DNA of 64,000 nt from Protofrankia sp963555925 (GCA_963555925.1 CAUVXJ010000106.1:1-64000), one strand, 5' to 3'. Shown: positions 27,968-37,209, counted from the first letter of the stretch. Notes: generated by a model not told the origin, from the sequence alone. Numbers and translations are program-made.

Positions 27968-29194
27968 ATGGAGTTCACCCAGTCCGACAAGCTCGCCGAC
28001 GTCTGCTATGACGTCCGGGGTCCCGTCCTCGACCAGGCGACGCGGTTGGAAGCCGAGGGCCAGCGCATCCTGAAACTGAACATCGGCAACCCCGCGCCGT
28101 TCGGGTTCGCCGCCCCACCTGCGATTCTCCAGGCCGTGATAGAGAGCCTCGCCGACGCGCAGGGTTACAGCGACTCCAAGGGTCTGGCATCCGCGCGAGC
28201 GGCCGTGGTCCGGTACGCGACCGGTAAGGGCATCGCCAGTATCGACACTGACGACGTCTACCTCGGTAACGGCGTCTCAGAATTGATCATGATGTCGTTG
28301 CAGGCGCTGCTCAACGACGGCGACGAGGTACTGCTCCCGGCACCGGACTACCCGCTGTGGACAGCGGTGGTCAGCCTCTGCGGCGGCCGGCCCGTCCACT
28401 ACATGTGCGACGAATCCGCCGACTGGATGCCCGATGTCGACGACATCGCCGGCAAAATCACCGCCAGGACGCGGGCAATCGTGGTGATCAACCCGAACAA
28501 CCCGACCGGCGCCGTCTACAGTCGCGAGATTCTCTCCAGCATCATCGAGATCGCCCGCCGACACAACCTTATGATCTTCTCTGACGAGATCTACGACCGC
28601 ATCCTGTATGACGACGCCGAGCACTTCTCCACCGCGGCGCTCGCCCCGGATGTCATGTGTGTGACCTTCAACGGGCTGTCGAAGGCGTACCGCCTCGCGG
28701 GCTTCCGCTCCGGCTGGATGGTTCTGTCCGGTCCACGCATGCATGCCTCCAGTTATGTCGAAGGCCTCAACATCCTGGCCAACATGCGGCTGTGCGCCAA
28801 CGTCCCGGGCCAGTACGCGATGCAGGCCGCGCTTGAGGATGGCGGTGGCGCCGGCGATCTCGTGCTGCCCGGTGGTCGGCTGCACGAGCAGCGCGATGTG
28901 GTGTGGAAACTGCTCAACGATATTCCCGGCATATCATGTGTAAAGCCGCGTGGAGCGCTGTACGCGTTCCCACGTATCGATTCCGCTGTGCACCGGATCG
29001 TCGATGACGAACGGCTCGTGCTGGACCTCCTTCTGGCCGAGAGGATTCTCATCGTGCAGGGCACCGGCTTCAACTGGCCCAGACCCGACCACGTCCGGAT
29101 AGTGACCCTGCCCGGTGTGGACGATCTCACCGACGCGGTCGGCCGTATCGGCAGGTTCCTCGCGACCTACGAACAGACCCTGATCGTAGGATGA
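27968..29194 (+). CDS. alaA: AlaA-type pyridoxal-phosphate aminotransferase (alanine transaminase)
   Basis: The 408-residue class I/II aminotransferase closely follows the bacterial AlaA/AspC-like pattern: EFTQSDKLADVCYDVRGPVLDQA, ILKLNIGNPAPFGF, GYSDSKGL, the cofactor segment NPNNPTGAVY, FSDEIYDRILYD, and the PLP-lysine motif SKAYRLAGFRSGW. It exchanges amino groups between alanine and 2-oxoglutarate in the cytoplasm. ATG 27968 matches the conserved start of the family. It is a housekeeping gene standing alone, 75 bases after the DUF2637 gene. Confidence 0.93.
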   Translation: MEFTQSDKLADVCYDVRGPVLDQATRLEAEGQRILKLNIGNPAPFGFAAPPAILQAVIESLADAQGYSDSKGLASARAAVVRYATGKGIASIDTDDVYLGNGVSELIMMSLQALLNDGDEVLLPAPDYPLWTAVVSLCGGRPVHYMCDESADWMPDVDDIAGKITARTRAIVVINPNNPTGAVYSREILSSIIEIARRHNLMIFSDEIYDRILYDDAEHFSTAALAPDVMCVTFNGLSKAYRLAGFRSGWMVLSGPRMHASSYVEGLNILANMRLCANVPGQYAMQAALEDGGGAGDLVLPGGRLHEQRDVVWKLLNDIPGISCVKPRGALYAFPRIDSAVHRIVDDERLVLDLLLAERILIVQGTGFNWPRPDHVRIVTLPGVDDLTDAVGRIGRFLATYEQTLIVG

Positions 29195-29246
29195 TCTACG
29201 ACCATAGCCCCTTTGTCGACCCCCGGACCTGCCGTGCGGTGGGAGA

Positions 29247-29798
29247 GTGGACGCTGTGTCCAGTGCCGAATCCAGCCGACCCGCGCCGACCCCGGCACCG
29301 TCCCGAGCTGTGGCCGGGTCGAGCCCGCCGCCCACACCCACACCCATACCCCCGACGCCAGGCGGCTCAGGCGGTAACAGGCGGTCCGCGCTCGGCCGGG
29401 GAACAACCGTCCGGGCCACCCGCCAAGGCGATGCAGTCTCCGCCGCGCTCGCCGAGATCGACGCCTTCACCAGCGCCCAGGACCTGCACGCGCACCTGCG
29501 CGACGCCGGCCAGCCCGTCGGTCTGACCACCGTCTACCGGCATCTGCAGGTCCTCGCAGACCGGGGCGAGGTCGACGTGCTGCGGCGCGACGACGGCGAG
29601 ACCCTCTACCGCCGCTGTGCCACCGACAGCCATCACCATCATCTGGTGTGCCGTCACTGCGGACGGACCGTCGAGGTAGAAGGACCTGAAATCGAGGCGT
29701 GGACGGACCGCGTCGCGACGGCCGCTGGCTTCACCGATGTGGCCCACACCCTGGAGATCTATGGCACCTGCACCACCTGCGCGGCCAGCCCGGACTGA
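29247..29798 (+). CDS. zur: Fur-family metalloregulator, Zur-like
   Basis: The 183-residue product has a 45-residue Pro-rich N-terminal extension, then a Fur winged helix (RATRQGDAVSAALAEIDAFTSAQDLHAHLRDAG... LTTVYRHLQVLADRGEVD) and a dimerisation domain with metal ligands (HHHHLVCRHCG, DVAHTLEIYGTCTTCA). The two CxxC pairs form the structural zinc site. The sequence (TTVYRHLQVLA, HLVCRHCGRTVEVEGPEIE) fits actinobacterial Zur, a zinc-sensing repressor. Start GTG 29247 or 29256; the extension is poorly conserved. The stop lies at the start of a tandem repeat. Convergent with the CapA gene. Confidence 0.85.
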   Translation: MDAVSSAESSRPAPTPAPSRAVAGSSPPPTPTPIPPTPGGSGGNRRSALGRGTTVRATRQGDAVSAALAEIDAFTSAQDLHAHLRDAGQPVGLTTVYRHLQVLADRGEVDVLRRDDGETLYRRCATDSHHHHLVCRHCGRTVEVEGPEIEAWTDRVATAAGFTDVAHTLEIYGTCTTCAASPD

Positions 29799-29858
29799 CC
29801 GGAACCGACCGGACTGACCGGAACCGACCGGAACCGACCGGGACCGACCGGGACCGAC
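29790..29858. repeat. Tandem repeat of 19-bp and 10-bp units spanning the zur stop codon
   Basis: The 19-base unit CCGGACTGACCGGAACCGA occurs at 29790 and 29809, followed by three 10-base sub-units (CCGGAACCGA / CCGGGACCGA). The first copy contains the zur TGA. The array fills the whole space to the CapA stop at 29859. Confidence 0.9.
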
Positions 29859-31103
29859 CTACTCCGGGCCGTGCCTCGGCGACTCAGCCACGAGATCCGC
29901 GCAGGACCGGAGCTGATCCCAGGCGCTGCGGGCAGCCGAGGCCTGCGCACCCGCCAGTGGCACTGGCACGCCGTCGTCGATCCGGGCCGGCATCCACTCC
30001 GCCGCGGTGACCGCTCGTCCGGCGACTGTCAGCGTGAGCACACCAGAAGTGGTGTTCGGACCGTTGCCGGACGCATAGAAGACGAAGTTGCCCAGGCCGT
30101 AGTCCACATACACACCGTCGGGCCCCCAGCCGCCGCCGAGCTGCACATGTGCGTGCGACCCGACGATCACGTCCGCGCCGGCCTCGACGAGTTGTGGCAC
30201 CAACGCCCGCTGTGCCGGTGTCGGGCAGGATGCGCGTTCCATACCCCAGTGCAGGTAGACGATCACAGTGTCGCTGCCGGCACGGGCGGCTCGGACGGCC
30301 GCCAGCAGCCGTGGGACGTCCTTCGCGCTGGCCAGGCCCGGCTTGCCCGGACCGGCCGTCCAGTTCGAGACCAGCTCGTCGTCGATCACCTGGGTCGCGC
30401 CGATGACGGCGATCCGCTGGCCCTTCGTGATCGTATGCATGGGGGCGTACGCTTGGGCGTCGTCCAGGCCGATCCCGACGATCGGGAATCCGGCCGACCG
30501 GGCACCGGCGATGGTGTCACGCAGACCATCCACGCCGTAATCCATGCCATGGTTGTTCGCCAGGGTGGCGACATCGACGCCGGCGGCCCGCAGCGCGACG
30601 AACGCCGACGGTGGCGCGCGGAAGACAAAGGTCTTGTTGACCGGTGTACCACCCGCGGTCACCGCCGTCTCCAGGTTGACCATCGCCAGGTCAGCGCGAC
30701 CCAGCGCCTGCGCAATCGGCCCGAGCGCGGTGCGGGGATCAGCCGCCAGGCGGGCTCCGGGTCTACCCTCGAAGTGCACGTCCCCACCGAAAGCGATCGT
30801 GATCGGGCTGCCCGTCGGACGCCGTTCGGACACGTTCAGCGAACCGGATGTCGGGGTAGGAGACGATGTGCCCGGTGGGGCGCTGGCTACCGGCCCCGCC
30901 GGGGACGCGATCAACACCGTGGCGCCGACAGCCGGTACCGTCGCCGCCGGTCCACCGCCCGCCGACGGTGGACCGGACGCGCCGCACGCCAGCAGCGTCC
31001 ACACCGTCAGCATCCCCAGCAACAGCGGCCGCACCGGCGACCGCACCGGCGACCACATCAGCGGCATCGGTATGTCAGCACGTGCCACGGGTGGGAACCG
31101 CAT
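29859..31103 (-). CDS. CapA/PgsA-like lipoprotein (metallophosphatase-fold, poly-gamma-glutamate capsule family)
   Basis: The 414-residue product has a lipobox (LLAC, Cys40) and a Pro/Thr-rich linker, then the PGA_cap domain: ITIAFGGDVHFEG, LAMVNLETAVT, FRAPPSAFVALRAAGVDVATLANNHGMDYG, VYLHWGMER, and GADVIVGSHAHVQLG. The GD, NLE, NNH and GSHAH motifs are the expected metal ligands of the calcineurin-like fold. The biochemical role in actinobacteria is not established; capsule synthesis is an extrapolation. ATG 31103 lies three bases after the stop of the LLM oxidoreductase gene, so the two are cotranscribed. Confidence 0.9.
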   Translation of the reverse strand: MRFPPVARADIPMPLMWSPVRSPVRPLLLGMLTVWTLLACGASGPPSAGGGPAATVPAVGATVLIASPAGPVASAPPGTSSPTPTSGSLNVSERRPTGSPITIAFGGDVHFEGRPGARLAADPRTALGPIAQALGRADLAMVNLETAVTAGGTPVNKTFVFRAPPSAFVALRAAGVDVATLANNHGMDYGVDGLRDTIAGARSAGFPIVGIGLDDAQAYAPMHTITKGQRIAVIGATQVIDDELVSNWTAGPGKPGLASAKDVPRLLAAVRAARAGSDTVIVYLHWGMERASCPTPAQRALVPQLVEAGADVIVGSHAHVQLGGGWGPDGVYVDYGLGNFVFYASGNGPNTTSGVLTLTVAGRAVTAAEWMPARIDDGVPVPLAGAQASAARSAWDQLRSCADLVAESPRHGPE

Positions 31104-31106
31104 GGG

Positions 31107-32382
31107 TCAGTTCAGGCTGCGTAGGGCCGGGGCGAGTTCACGCCACTGCCGACGGGGCAGCCCACGGCGGTCCGGGTCGAGGACCTGGACGCATACGTGG
31201 TCNNNNNNNNNNNNNNNNNNNNNNNNNNNNNNNNNNNNNNNNNNNNNNNNNNNNNNNNNNNNNNNNNNNNNNNNNNNNNNNNNNNNNNNNNNNNNNNNNN
31301 NNNNNNNNNNNNNNNNNNNNNNNNNNNNNNNNNNNNNNNNNNNNNNNNNNNNNNNNNNNNNNNNNNNNNNNNNNNNNNNNNNNNNNNNNNNNNNNNNNNN
31401 NNNNNNNNNNNNNNNNNNNNNNNNNNNNNNNNNNNNNNNNNNNNNNNNNNNNNNNNNNNNNNNNNNNNNNNNNNNNNNNNNNNNNNNNNNNNNNNNNNNN
31501 NNNNNNNNNNNNNNNNNNNNNNNNNNNNNNNNNNNNNNNNNNNNNNNNNNNNNNNNNNNNNNNNNNNNNNGCGAGGTCGTCGTCGGTGAAGCCGAAGCGG
31601 CGCAGGTTGTTCGTGTAGTTCGGTAGCCGCAGGTACGAACCGGTGTGCCGCCGGGCCAACTCCCGCGCGGTCTCGGGGTTCGTGTCGAGAACGAACGCCT
31701 GCTCCGGGACGAGCAGTTTGCCCGACCCCAGGATCTCCCGCGCGCTGGCCGTGTGCTCCGGCGGCACGAAGTAGGTGTGCGCGCCGTCCGCCCGGACCCG
31801 CGCCAGCTCCAGCATCTTCGGGCCGAGCGCGGCCAGGACCCGCGTCGACGATGTCGGTGGCACCGCCCGGTACTGCTCCGCAGCGGCCCGGTCCATCTCG
31901 TCGAGGTAGGCCCGCAGCTGCGACAACGGTTTGGTGTAGGGAACGCCGCGGATCTCCATCAGGGACGCGTGTGACACGCCGATGCCGAGCAGGAAACGGT
32001 CCCCGAACGCCTCGGCAAGGGTCATCTGGCCGGCCATCATCGTCTGGGGATGTCGGGCGAGAATCTGTGCGATCCCGGTGGCGACCGTGAGCCGGGATGT
32101 CGCCGCGAGCATCAAGGCCGCGGTCACCAGGACCTCCCTGCCCTTGACCTCACCGGTCCAGACCGCGGGATAGCCCAGCTCGTCCAGTTCGGCAACGGCC
32201 TCGCGGACAACCGACGCCGGGGAGAAGTCGAACTGGCCGCTCCAGATCCCGACCCGGCCGAGGTCGCAACGGACGGGCGGGCGCACGTCGCCGGCACTCA
32301 TGGCGGCCTCGTCGTCACCGTCGGCGGCGTCGGTGGCTGTGGCGGTGTCCGCGACGGTCGCGGACGAGGGGGCAGCTGTCAC
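31107..32382 (-). CDS. LLM-class F420/flavin-dependent oxidoreductase, interrupted by an assembly gap
   Basis: The N-terminal portion (about 270 residues) is intact: LGRVGIWSGQFDF, ELDELGYPAVWTGE, a conserved LTVATGIAQILARHPQTM and RFLLGIGVSH, typical of bacterial luciferase-like F420-dependent enzymes. After the 368-N gap, the reading frame ending at TGA 31107-31109 gives DHVCVQVLD...LPRRQWRELAPALRS, exactly the ending this family has, so the true stop is 31107 even though it is in a different apparent frame from the N-terminal part. That means the gap length in the assembly is not exact. Start GTG 32382, or ATG 32301 which fits the family better. It overlaps no other gene and is followed closely by the CapA gene. 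Confidence 0.85.
31203..31570. other. Assembly gap (368 N) inside the LLM oxidoreductase gene
   Basis: Unsequenced bases. The frames either side disagree by the gap length, so the number of N is an estimate. Confidence 0.95.
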
Positions 32383-32571
32383 GACACCACGCTATCCGGG
32401 TGCGTCAACCACGGCGGGTACCCAGAGCCCGTGTCCGGGTTGCTCGCCACCACGGGACGACTATCGTCAGCTCCGCGGCGAACGGTCCCGCTGACCCGCG
32501 GCGACCGGCTGCCCCAACCGGCGGCTGTGACCGACGATCTCGGGGGCGGCCACGTATGACCGGAGGACACG

Positions 32572-33849
32572 ATGTCCGTGCCTGACACAAAGCCCGTGCC
32601 CGACCCGGAGTCCGTTCCTGGTTCAGACCGGCCGAACAACATTCTCCCGCCCGTCCCGCCCGTCCCGCGCGATCCAGATGACGCGCGGGATGGCGACCCG
32701 GGGCTGGTGCGGCTGCTCACGCCCGACGGCAAGCGACTGCCCGACCGGACCTACGATCCCTACCTCTCGGACCTGACCGACGCCGACCTGTACGGGCTCC
32801 TGCGCGACATGGTGATCGCACGCCGCCTCGACGAGGAGGCGACGGCGCTCCAGCGTCAGGGCGAACTCGGCTTGTGGGCCAGCCTGCGTGGCCAGGAGGC
32901 GGCCCAGGTCGGCTCGGCCAGGGCGCTGCGCGACGACGACATGGTCTTCCCGTCCTACCGTGAACACGCGGCGGCCTGGTGCCGCGGGGTCGACCCGCTG
33001 GACGTCCTCAGCCTGTTCCGCGGGGTCACCCACGGCGGGTGGGACGCGGACAAGCACGGATTCCAGTGCTACGCGATCGTCGTCGGCTCGCAGGCCCTGC
33101 ACGCCACCGGCTATGCGATGGGCGTCTCCCGCGATCATGCCTGGAGTACCGCTGGCACCAGCACCAGCACCAGCACCAGCAACGGCCAGGGCCGGGGTCG
33201 GGGCCGGGGCATGTCGGCGACGCTGGTCTACTTCGGTGACGGAGCGTCCAGTCAGGGGGACGTCAATGAGGCGCTCAACTGGGCGGGCGTCTTTGAAGCT
33301 CCAGTGGTGTTCTTCTGCCAGAACAACCAGTGGGCGATCTCCGAACCGGCCCGACGACAGAGCCGGGCGCCGATTTATCAGAGAGCGTCAGGGTTCGGTA
33401 TCCGGGGCGTCCAGGTTGACGGCAACGACGTGCTGGCGACGCTCGCGGTGACCCGCTGGGCGCTGGACTCGGCCCGCCGGGGATGTCCGACGCTGATCGA
33501 GGCTGTTACATACCGGATGGGCGCGCACACCACCGCCGACGATCCATCCCGTTACCGTCACGCAGAGGAGCTGACCCAATGGGGCCAGCGGGACCCGGTG
33601 CAACGGATGACCGCCTACCTACGCGACCGCGGGCTCCTGGACGACGCTGCGGCCGCCGCTCTCGACGCCGAGGCCGACACCCTCGCGGCGACGGTACGCA
33701 AACGCTGCCTGCGCCTGCCCGACCCGTCACCGCACAGCCTTTTCGATCACGTGTACGTGGACGAGCCCGAGACCCTGCGCGCCGCGCGGGATGCCTATCT
33801 GGAGATCGAACCGTCACCGGCGACGCTCGAACCGCGAAAGGCGAACTGA
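32572..33849 (+). CDS. bkdA: 2-oxo acid dehydrogenase E1 subunit alpha (branched-chain type)
   Basis: The 425-residue protein is a thiamine-diphosphate E1 alpha. Seen are MVIARRLDEEATALQRQGELGLW, GQEAAQVGSARAL, DMVFPSYREHAAAW, and the TPP motif GDGASSQGDVNEALNWAGVF...CQNNQWAIS at about 222-256, then TYRMGAHTTADDPSRYR. Its sequence matches the branched-chain/pyruvate E1 alpha type of mycobacteria (RQGELxLW, THGG). It decarboxylates a branched-chain 2-oxo acid with E1 beta. A surface loop contains a Ser/Thr microsatellite (TSTSTSTSN) and GRGRGRG, probably repeat expansion. It begins a three-gene operon; E3 is not nearby. The LLM gene diverges from it across 189 bases. Confidence 0.9.
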   Translation: MSVPDTKPVPDPESVPGSDRPNNILPPVPPVPRDPDDARDGDPGLVRLLTPDGKRLPDRTYDPYLSDLTDADLYGLLRDMVIARRLDEEATALQRQGELGLWASLRGQEAAQVGSARALRDDDMVFPSYREHAAAWCRGVDPLDVLSLFRGVTHGGWDADKHGFQCYAIVVGSQALHATGYAMGVSRDHAWSTAGTSTSTSTSNGQGRGRGRGMSATLVYFGDGASSQGDVNEALNWAGVFEAPVVFFCQNNQWAISEPARRQSRAPIYQRASGFGIRGVQVDGNDVLATLAVTRWALDSARRGCPTLIEAVTYRMGAHTTADDPSRYRHAEELTQWGQRDPVQRMTAYLRDRGLLDDAAAAALDAEADTLAATVRKRCLRLPDPSPHSLFDHVYVDEPETLRAARDAYLEIEPSPATLEPRKAN

Positions 33850-33851
33850 CG

Positions 33852-34838
33852 GTGCGCTCGACGCTGACGCTGGCCAAGGCCCTCAATACCGGACTGCGCA
33901 CGGCCATGGCCGCCGATGACAAGGTCGTGGTGATGGGTGAGGACGTCGGTAGGCTCGGCGGCGTCTTCCGGATCACTGAGGGGCTACTCGCCGACTTCGG
34001 CGAGGCGCGCGTCATCGACACGCCGCTGGCCGAGTCCGCGATCATCGGAACCGCGATCGGGATGGCCATGCGTGGGTTCCGGCCGGTATGCGAGATCCAG
34101 TTCGACGGCTTCGTCTACCCGGCTTTCGACCAGATCGTCACCCAGCTGGCAAAAATCCACTACCGGACCCGGGGACGGGTCCGGGTTCCGGTGACGGTCC
34201 GCATCCCGTTCGGTGGTGGCATCGGCGCTGTCGAGCACCACAGTGAGTCACCGGAAGCGTACTTCTGCCATACCGCCGGCCTCAAGGTCGTCGCCTGTTC
34301 CAGCCCGACCGACGCCCACACGATGATCCAGCAGGCAGTCGCGGCCGACGATCCGGTGATTTTCTTCGAGCCCAAGCGCCGGTACTGGGAGAAGGGGGAT
34401 GTCGAAACCGACGAGCCCCTGGCCGGGGCAATCCCGTTGCACACCAGCCGGGTCGTGCGGACCGGGGACGACGCAACGCTCGTCGCCTATGGCCCGATGG
34501 TACGGACCTGCCTGGACGCGGCCACGGCAATGGCCGACGAGGGTCGCGAGCTTGAGGTCATCGACCTGCGCACCCTGTCCCCGCTCGACCTGACTCCGGT
34601 GCTCGCGTCCGTGCGCCGCACCGGCCGGTGCGTGGTCGTCCATGAGGCACCGTCGAACGTGTCCCTGTCCGCGGAGATCGCGGCCCGGGTCAGCGAGGCC
34701 GCGTTCTACTCCTTGGAGGCTCCGGTACTACGCGTCACCGGCTATGACACCCCATACCCGCCGGCCCGCCTGGAGGAGCACTACCTACCGGACGTCGACC
34801 GGGTCCTGGATGCCGTCGACCGTTCCTTCCAGTACTGA
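33852..34838 (+). CDS. bkdB: 2-oxo acid dehydrogenase E1 subunit beta
   Basis: The 328-residue protein shows the E1 beta pattern: ALNTGLRTAMAADDKVVVMGEDVGRLGGVFRIT, DTPLAESAIIGTAIGMAMRGFRPV, EIQFDGFVYPAFDQIVTQLAK, HHSESPEAYFCHTAGLKVV and the C-terminal transketolase domain VAYGPMVRTCLDAA. It forms the E1 heterotetramer with the previous gene product. GTG 33852 follows the E1 alpha stop after two bases, indicating translational coupling. A triple CACTGACCGG-type repeat lies 25-60 bases after its stop, before the E2 gene. Confidence 0.93.
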   Translation: MRSTLTLAKALNTGLRTAMAADDKVVVMGEDVGRLGGVFRITEGLLADFGEARVIDTPLAESAIIGTAIGMAMRGFRPVCEIQFDGFVYPAFDQIVTQLAKIHYRTRGRVRVPVTVRIPFGGGIGAVEHHSESPEAYFCHTAGLKVVACSSPTDAHTMIQQAVAADDPVIFFEPKRRYWEKGDVETDEPLAGAIPLHTSRVVRTGDDATLVAYGPMVRTCLDAATAMADEGRELEVIDLRTLSPLDLTPVLASVRRTGRCVVVHEAPSNVSLSAEIAARVSEAAFYSLEAPVLRVTGYDTPYPPARLEEHYLPDVDRVLDAVDRSFQY

Positions 34839-34863
34839 TCTGTATGCCCGTGCCGACCGACGT

Positions 34864-34900
34864 GCCGGCACTGACCGGCACTGACCGGCACTGACCGGCG
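34864..34900. repeat. 10-bp tandem repeat between E1 beta and E2 genes
   Basis: CCGGCACTGA occurs three times head to tail with a partial fourth. It sits in the 107-bp spacer between the E1 beta stop and the E2 start. No terminator stem is seen, so transcription may continue. Confidence 0.75.
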
Positions 34901-34945
34901 CGGTCCGGGCAGGGCCGCGAGTCATCCGCCAGTTGGAGGTCACCT

Positions 34946-36307
34946 GTGCCACGTGAGCAGTTCCGCCTCCCCGACCTGGGCGAGGGCCTACCGGACGCCG
35001 AAATCGTCCGGTGGCTGGTGGAGGTGGGCGAGCCGGTAGCGGTCAATCAACCGATCGTCGAGGTGGAGACCGCCAAAGCGCTGGTGGAGGTGCCCTCACC
35101 ACTGGCCGGCGTACTCGCCGTGCGGCACGCCGAACCGGGCGACACCGTCGAGGTGGGACGACCGTTGGTCACCGTCGACGTCCCAGCTTCGACCGACGTC
35201 CCAGCACCGAACGGCGCTCATGGACCGGACCAGGGGACGGTCCGCCCACCGGACGGGCGGACACCGGTGCTGGTCGGATATGGCCCGCGCACATCCGCTG
35301 GACCGGCACGCGCCCGGACCCGGCGCCGGGCCGCCCAGACCGGGCAGGCCGCCCAGACGGGGCAGGCCGCCCAGACGGGGCAGGCCGCCCAGACGGGGCA
35401 GACGGCCCGAACCGATCGGTCTGAGCACCCCGAGCGGCGGCCACGGCCGGTCGTACTCGCGAAGCCACCAGTCCGCAAGCTCGCTCGGGATCTCGGTGTC
35501 GACATCTGGCGGATCACCGGCACCGGACCGCATGGAACGGTCAGCCGGGCTGATGTCGAGGCAGCCCGGACCCCCGCCCGCGAGGAGCGGGACGCCCGGG
35601 TCCGCCGGATACCGGTGACCGGCGTCCGGCGCGCGACCGCAACGGCCATGGTGACCAGCGCATACACCGCGCCGCAGGTCACCGAGTTCGTCAGCGTCGA
35701 TGTCACCGAGACGATGGCGGCCCGTGACCGGCTCGCCGCGCTGCCCGAGTTCGCGGGTGTGAAGGTGACCGCGCTGCTGTTCGTCGCGAAGGCGCTGCTG
35801 ACCGCCGTCCAGCGTCATCCGATGATCAATTCATGTTGGGAGGAAGCGTCCGGCGACGAACCCGCGCAGATCGTCATCCATGAGAACGTCAACCTCGGGA
35901 TCGCGGTGGCTGCACCCCGCGGGCTCGTCGTGCCGAACATCCCGGATGCGCAGGGAATGGGAATGGTTGCGCTCGGACATGCCCTGTACGAGCTGACCGA
36001 GGCAGCCCGGACCGGGACAGCCACACCGGGTGCACTACGCGGCGGGACCATCACAATCACCAATATCGGCGTGTTCGGAATCGACACCGGAACACCCATC
36101 CTCAACCCCCCGGAGGCTGCGATCCTCGCCCTCGGCGCGATTCGCCCGATGCCGTGGGTGCACGACGGAGAGCTTGCCGTGCGGACGGTGGCGCAGCTCG
36201 CCCTGACCTTCGACCACCGGATCGTGGATGGTGAGCTCGGTGCAAAGGTGCTCGTCGATGTCGCCAGAATGCTCGCGGACCCGGCTGTGGCCCTCGCCTG
36301 GATCTGA
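34946..36307 (+). CDS. bkdC: 2-oxo acid dehydrogenase E2 (dihydrolipoamide acyltransferase)
   Basis: The 453-residue protein has a lipoyl domain at 1-80 with the lipoylated Lys44 in VETAKALVEV, a long flexible linker, a peripheral-subunit binding domain (PPVRKLARDLGVDIWRITGTGPHGTVSRADV, about 174-204), and the acyltransferase domain (about 220-453) ending with the catalytic motif FDHRIVDG (His424, Asp428). The linker contains four tandem AAQTGQ hexapeptides encoded by an 18-bp repeat. It moves the acyl group from E1 to CoA. GTG 34946 follows a GGAGG site. E3 must come from elsewhere on the chromosome. The DNA after the stop runs into an assembly gap. Confidence 0.93.
   Translation: MPREQFRLPDLGEGLPDAEIVRWLVEVGEPVAVNQPIVEVETAKALVEVPSPLAGVLAVRHAEPGDTVEVGRPLVTVDVPASTDVPAPNGAHGPDQGTVRPPDGRTPVLVGYGPRTSAGPARARTRRRAAQTGQAAQTGQAAQTGQAAQTGQTARTDRSEHPERRPRPVVLAKPPVRKLARDLGVDIWRITGTGPHGTVSRADVEAARTPAREERDARVRRIPVTGVRRATATAMVTSAYTAPQVTEFVSVDVTETMAARDRLAALPEFAGVKVTALLFVAKALLTAVQRHPMINSCWEEASGDEPAQIVIHENVNLGIAVAAPRGLVVPNIPDAQGMGMVALGHALYELTEAARTGTATPGALRGGTITITNIGVFGIDTGTPILNPPEAAILALGAIRPMPWVHDGELAVRTVAQLALTFDHRIVDGELGAKVLVDVARMLADPAVALAWI
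35330..35401. repeat. 18-bp in-frame tandem repeat in the E2 linker
   Basis: The unit GCCGCCCAGACGGGGCAG occurs four times (one copy with C for G), encoding AAQTGQ each time in the flexible linker after the lipoyl domain. Being a multiple of three, copy number can vary without breaking the frame. Confidence 0.9.
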
Positions 36308-36851
36308 TCCAATTCCTGATCGGTCCTGTTCGCAATAGTGCCCACAAGGCCGCGCCCTTNNNNNNNNNNNNNNNNNNNNNNNNNNNNNNNNNNNNNNNNN
36401 NNNNNNNNNNNNNNNNNNNNNNNNNNNNNNNNNNNNNNNNNNNNNNNNNNNNNNNNNNNNNNNNNNNNNNNNNNNNNNNNNNNNNNNNNNNNNNNNNNNN
36501 NNNNNNNNNNNNNNNNNNNNNNNNNNNNNNNNNNNNNNNNNNNNNNNNNNNNNNNNNNNNNNNNNNNNNNNNNNNNNNNNNNNNNNNNNNNNNNNNNNNN
36601 NNNNNNNNNNNNNNNNNNNNNNNNNNNNNNNNNNNNNNNNNNNNNNNNNNNNNNNNNNNNNNNNNNNNNNNNNNAGGGCGCGGCGAGCAACGCACAGGAG
36701 CAGGCAAGACCGGACACAACGGACCAACCTGGAACCTCAACCGGGGCAAAGAGTACGGGATGGGGCGGACAACGGAGGAAGGAGCTCGCCTGGTACGGTT
36801 GCGCCTTGCTTACGGCTTCCGGCACAGCTTCCGTACAAAGGGGTGAAACGC
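36308..36851. other. Intergenic region with assembly gap (36360-36674, 315 N)
   Basis: No gene is seen on either side of the gap within this stretch. The last 20 bases carry the ribosome binding site AAAGGGG of the next gene. Confidence 0.7.
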
Positions 36852-37088
36852 ATGACGCGCGTGGAGGCACTACAGGCCGCCGACGAATTCGTCGCCAAGG
36901 TCCTGACCTCCGCAGGCTCCAGCGGCCGTTTCAACGGCGCTCTCAACCTCGCTGAACGGGTCGATCTGACCCTGCGGGTAGCGAGGTTCCTCCTGGAGGG
37001 GCAGGGCACGTCCGAGGCCGACGACCTGCTCAAGCGGGATATGCGCAATGAGCTGGACCAGGCTTTCCCGCCGCTGCGCACATCATGA
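36852..37088 (+). CDS. Small helical protein, 78 aa, unknown
   Basis: The product (MTRVEALQAADEFVAKV...) is mostly alpha-helical, charged and soluble, with no Cys and no membrane segment. ATG 36852 is chosen because AAAGGGG lies eight bases upstream; GTG 36843 would overlap that site. I do not recognise it, but amino-acid composition and the strong ribosome binding site suggest a real gene. It is convergent with fadE5. Confidence 0.65.
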   Translation: MTRVEALQAADEFVAKVLTSAGSSGRFNGALNLAERVDLTLRVARFLLEGQGTSEADDLLKRDMRNELDQAFPPLRTS

Positions 37089-37166
37089 GACGACCGGTGG
37101 TTCGAGGATCACCCCGCCTTACCACAACACCTGGCATGTCTTCCTGACGCGCCAGATGCCGGTAGA

Positions 37167-37209
37167 CCGCCGGGCGCGCGATCGTAACTCCAGCTCGCGC
37201 GTCCGGCGG
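37167..37209. repeat. Palindromic element between a small gene and fadE5; possible bidirectional terminator
   Basis: Arms of 15 bases (37167-37181 and 37195-37209) are complementary except at one position, with a 13-base loop. The arm contains CCGGGCGCGCGATC, shared with the palindromic element inside fadE5 at 37429-37489. It lies 42 bases after the fadE5 stop on that gene's strand and 78 bases after the other gene's stop, a suitable place for a two-way terminator. A small CTGAC/GTCAG stem lies nearby. Confidence 0.75.
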
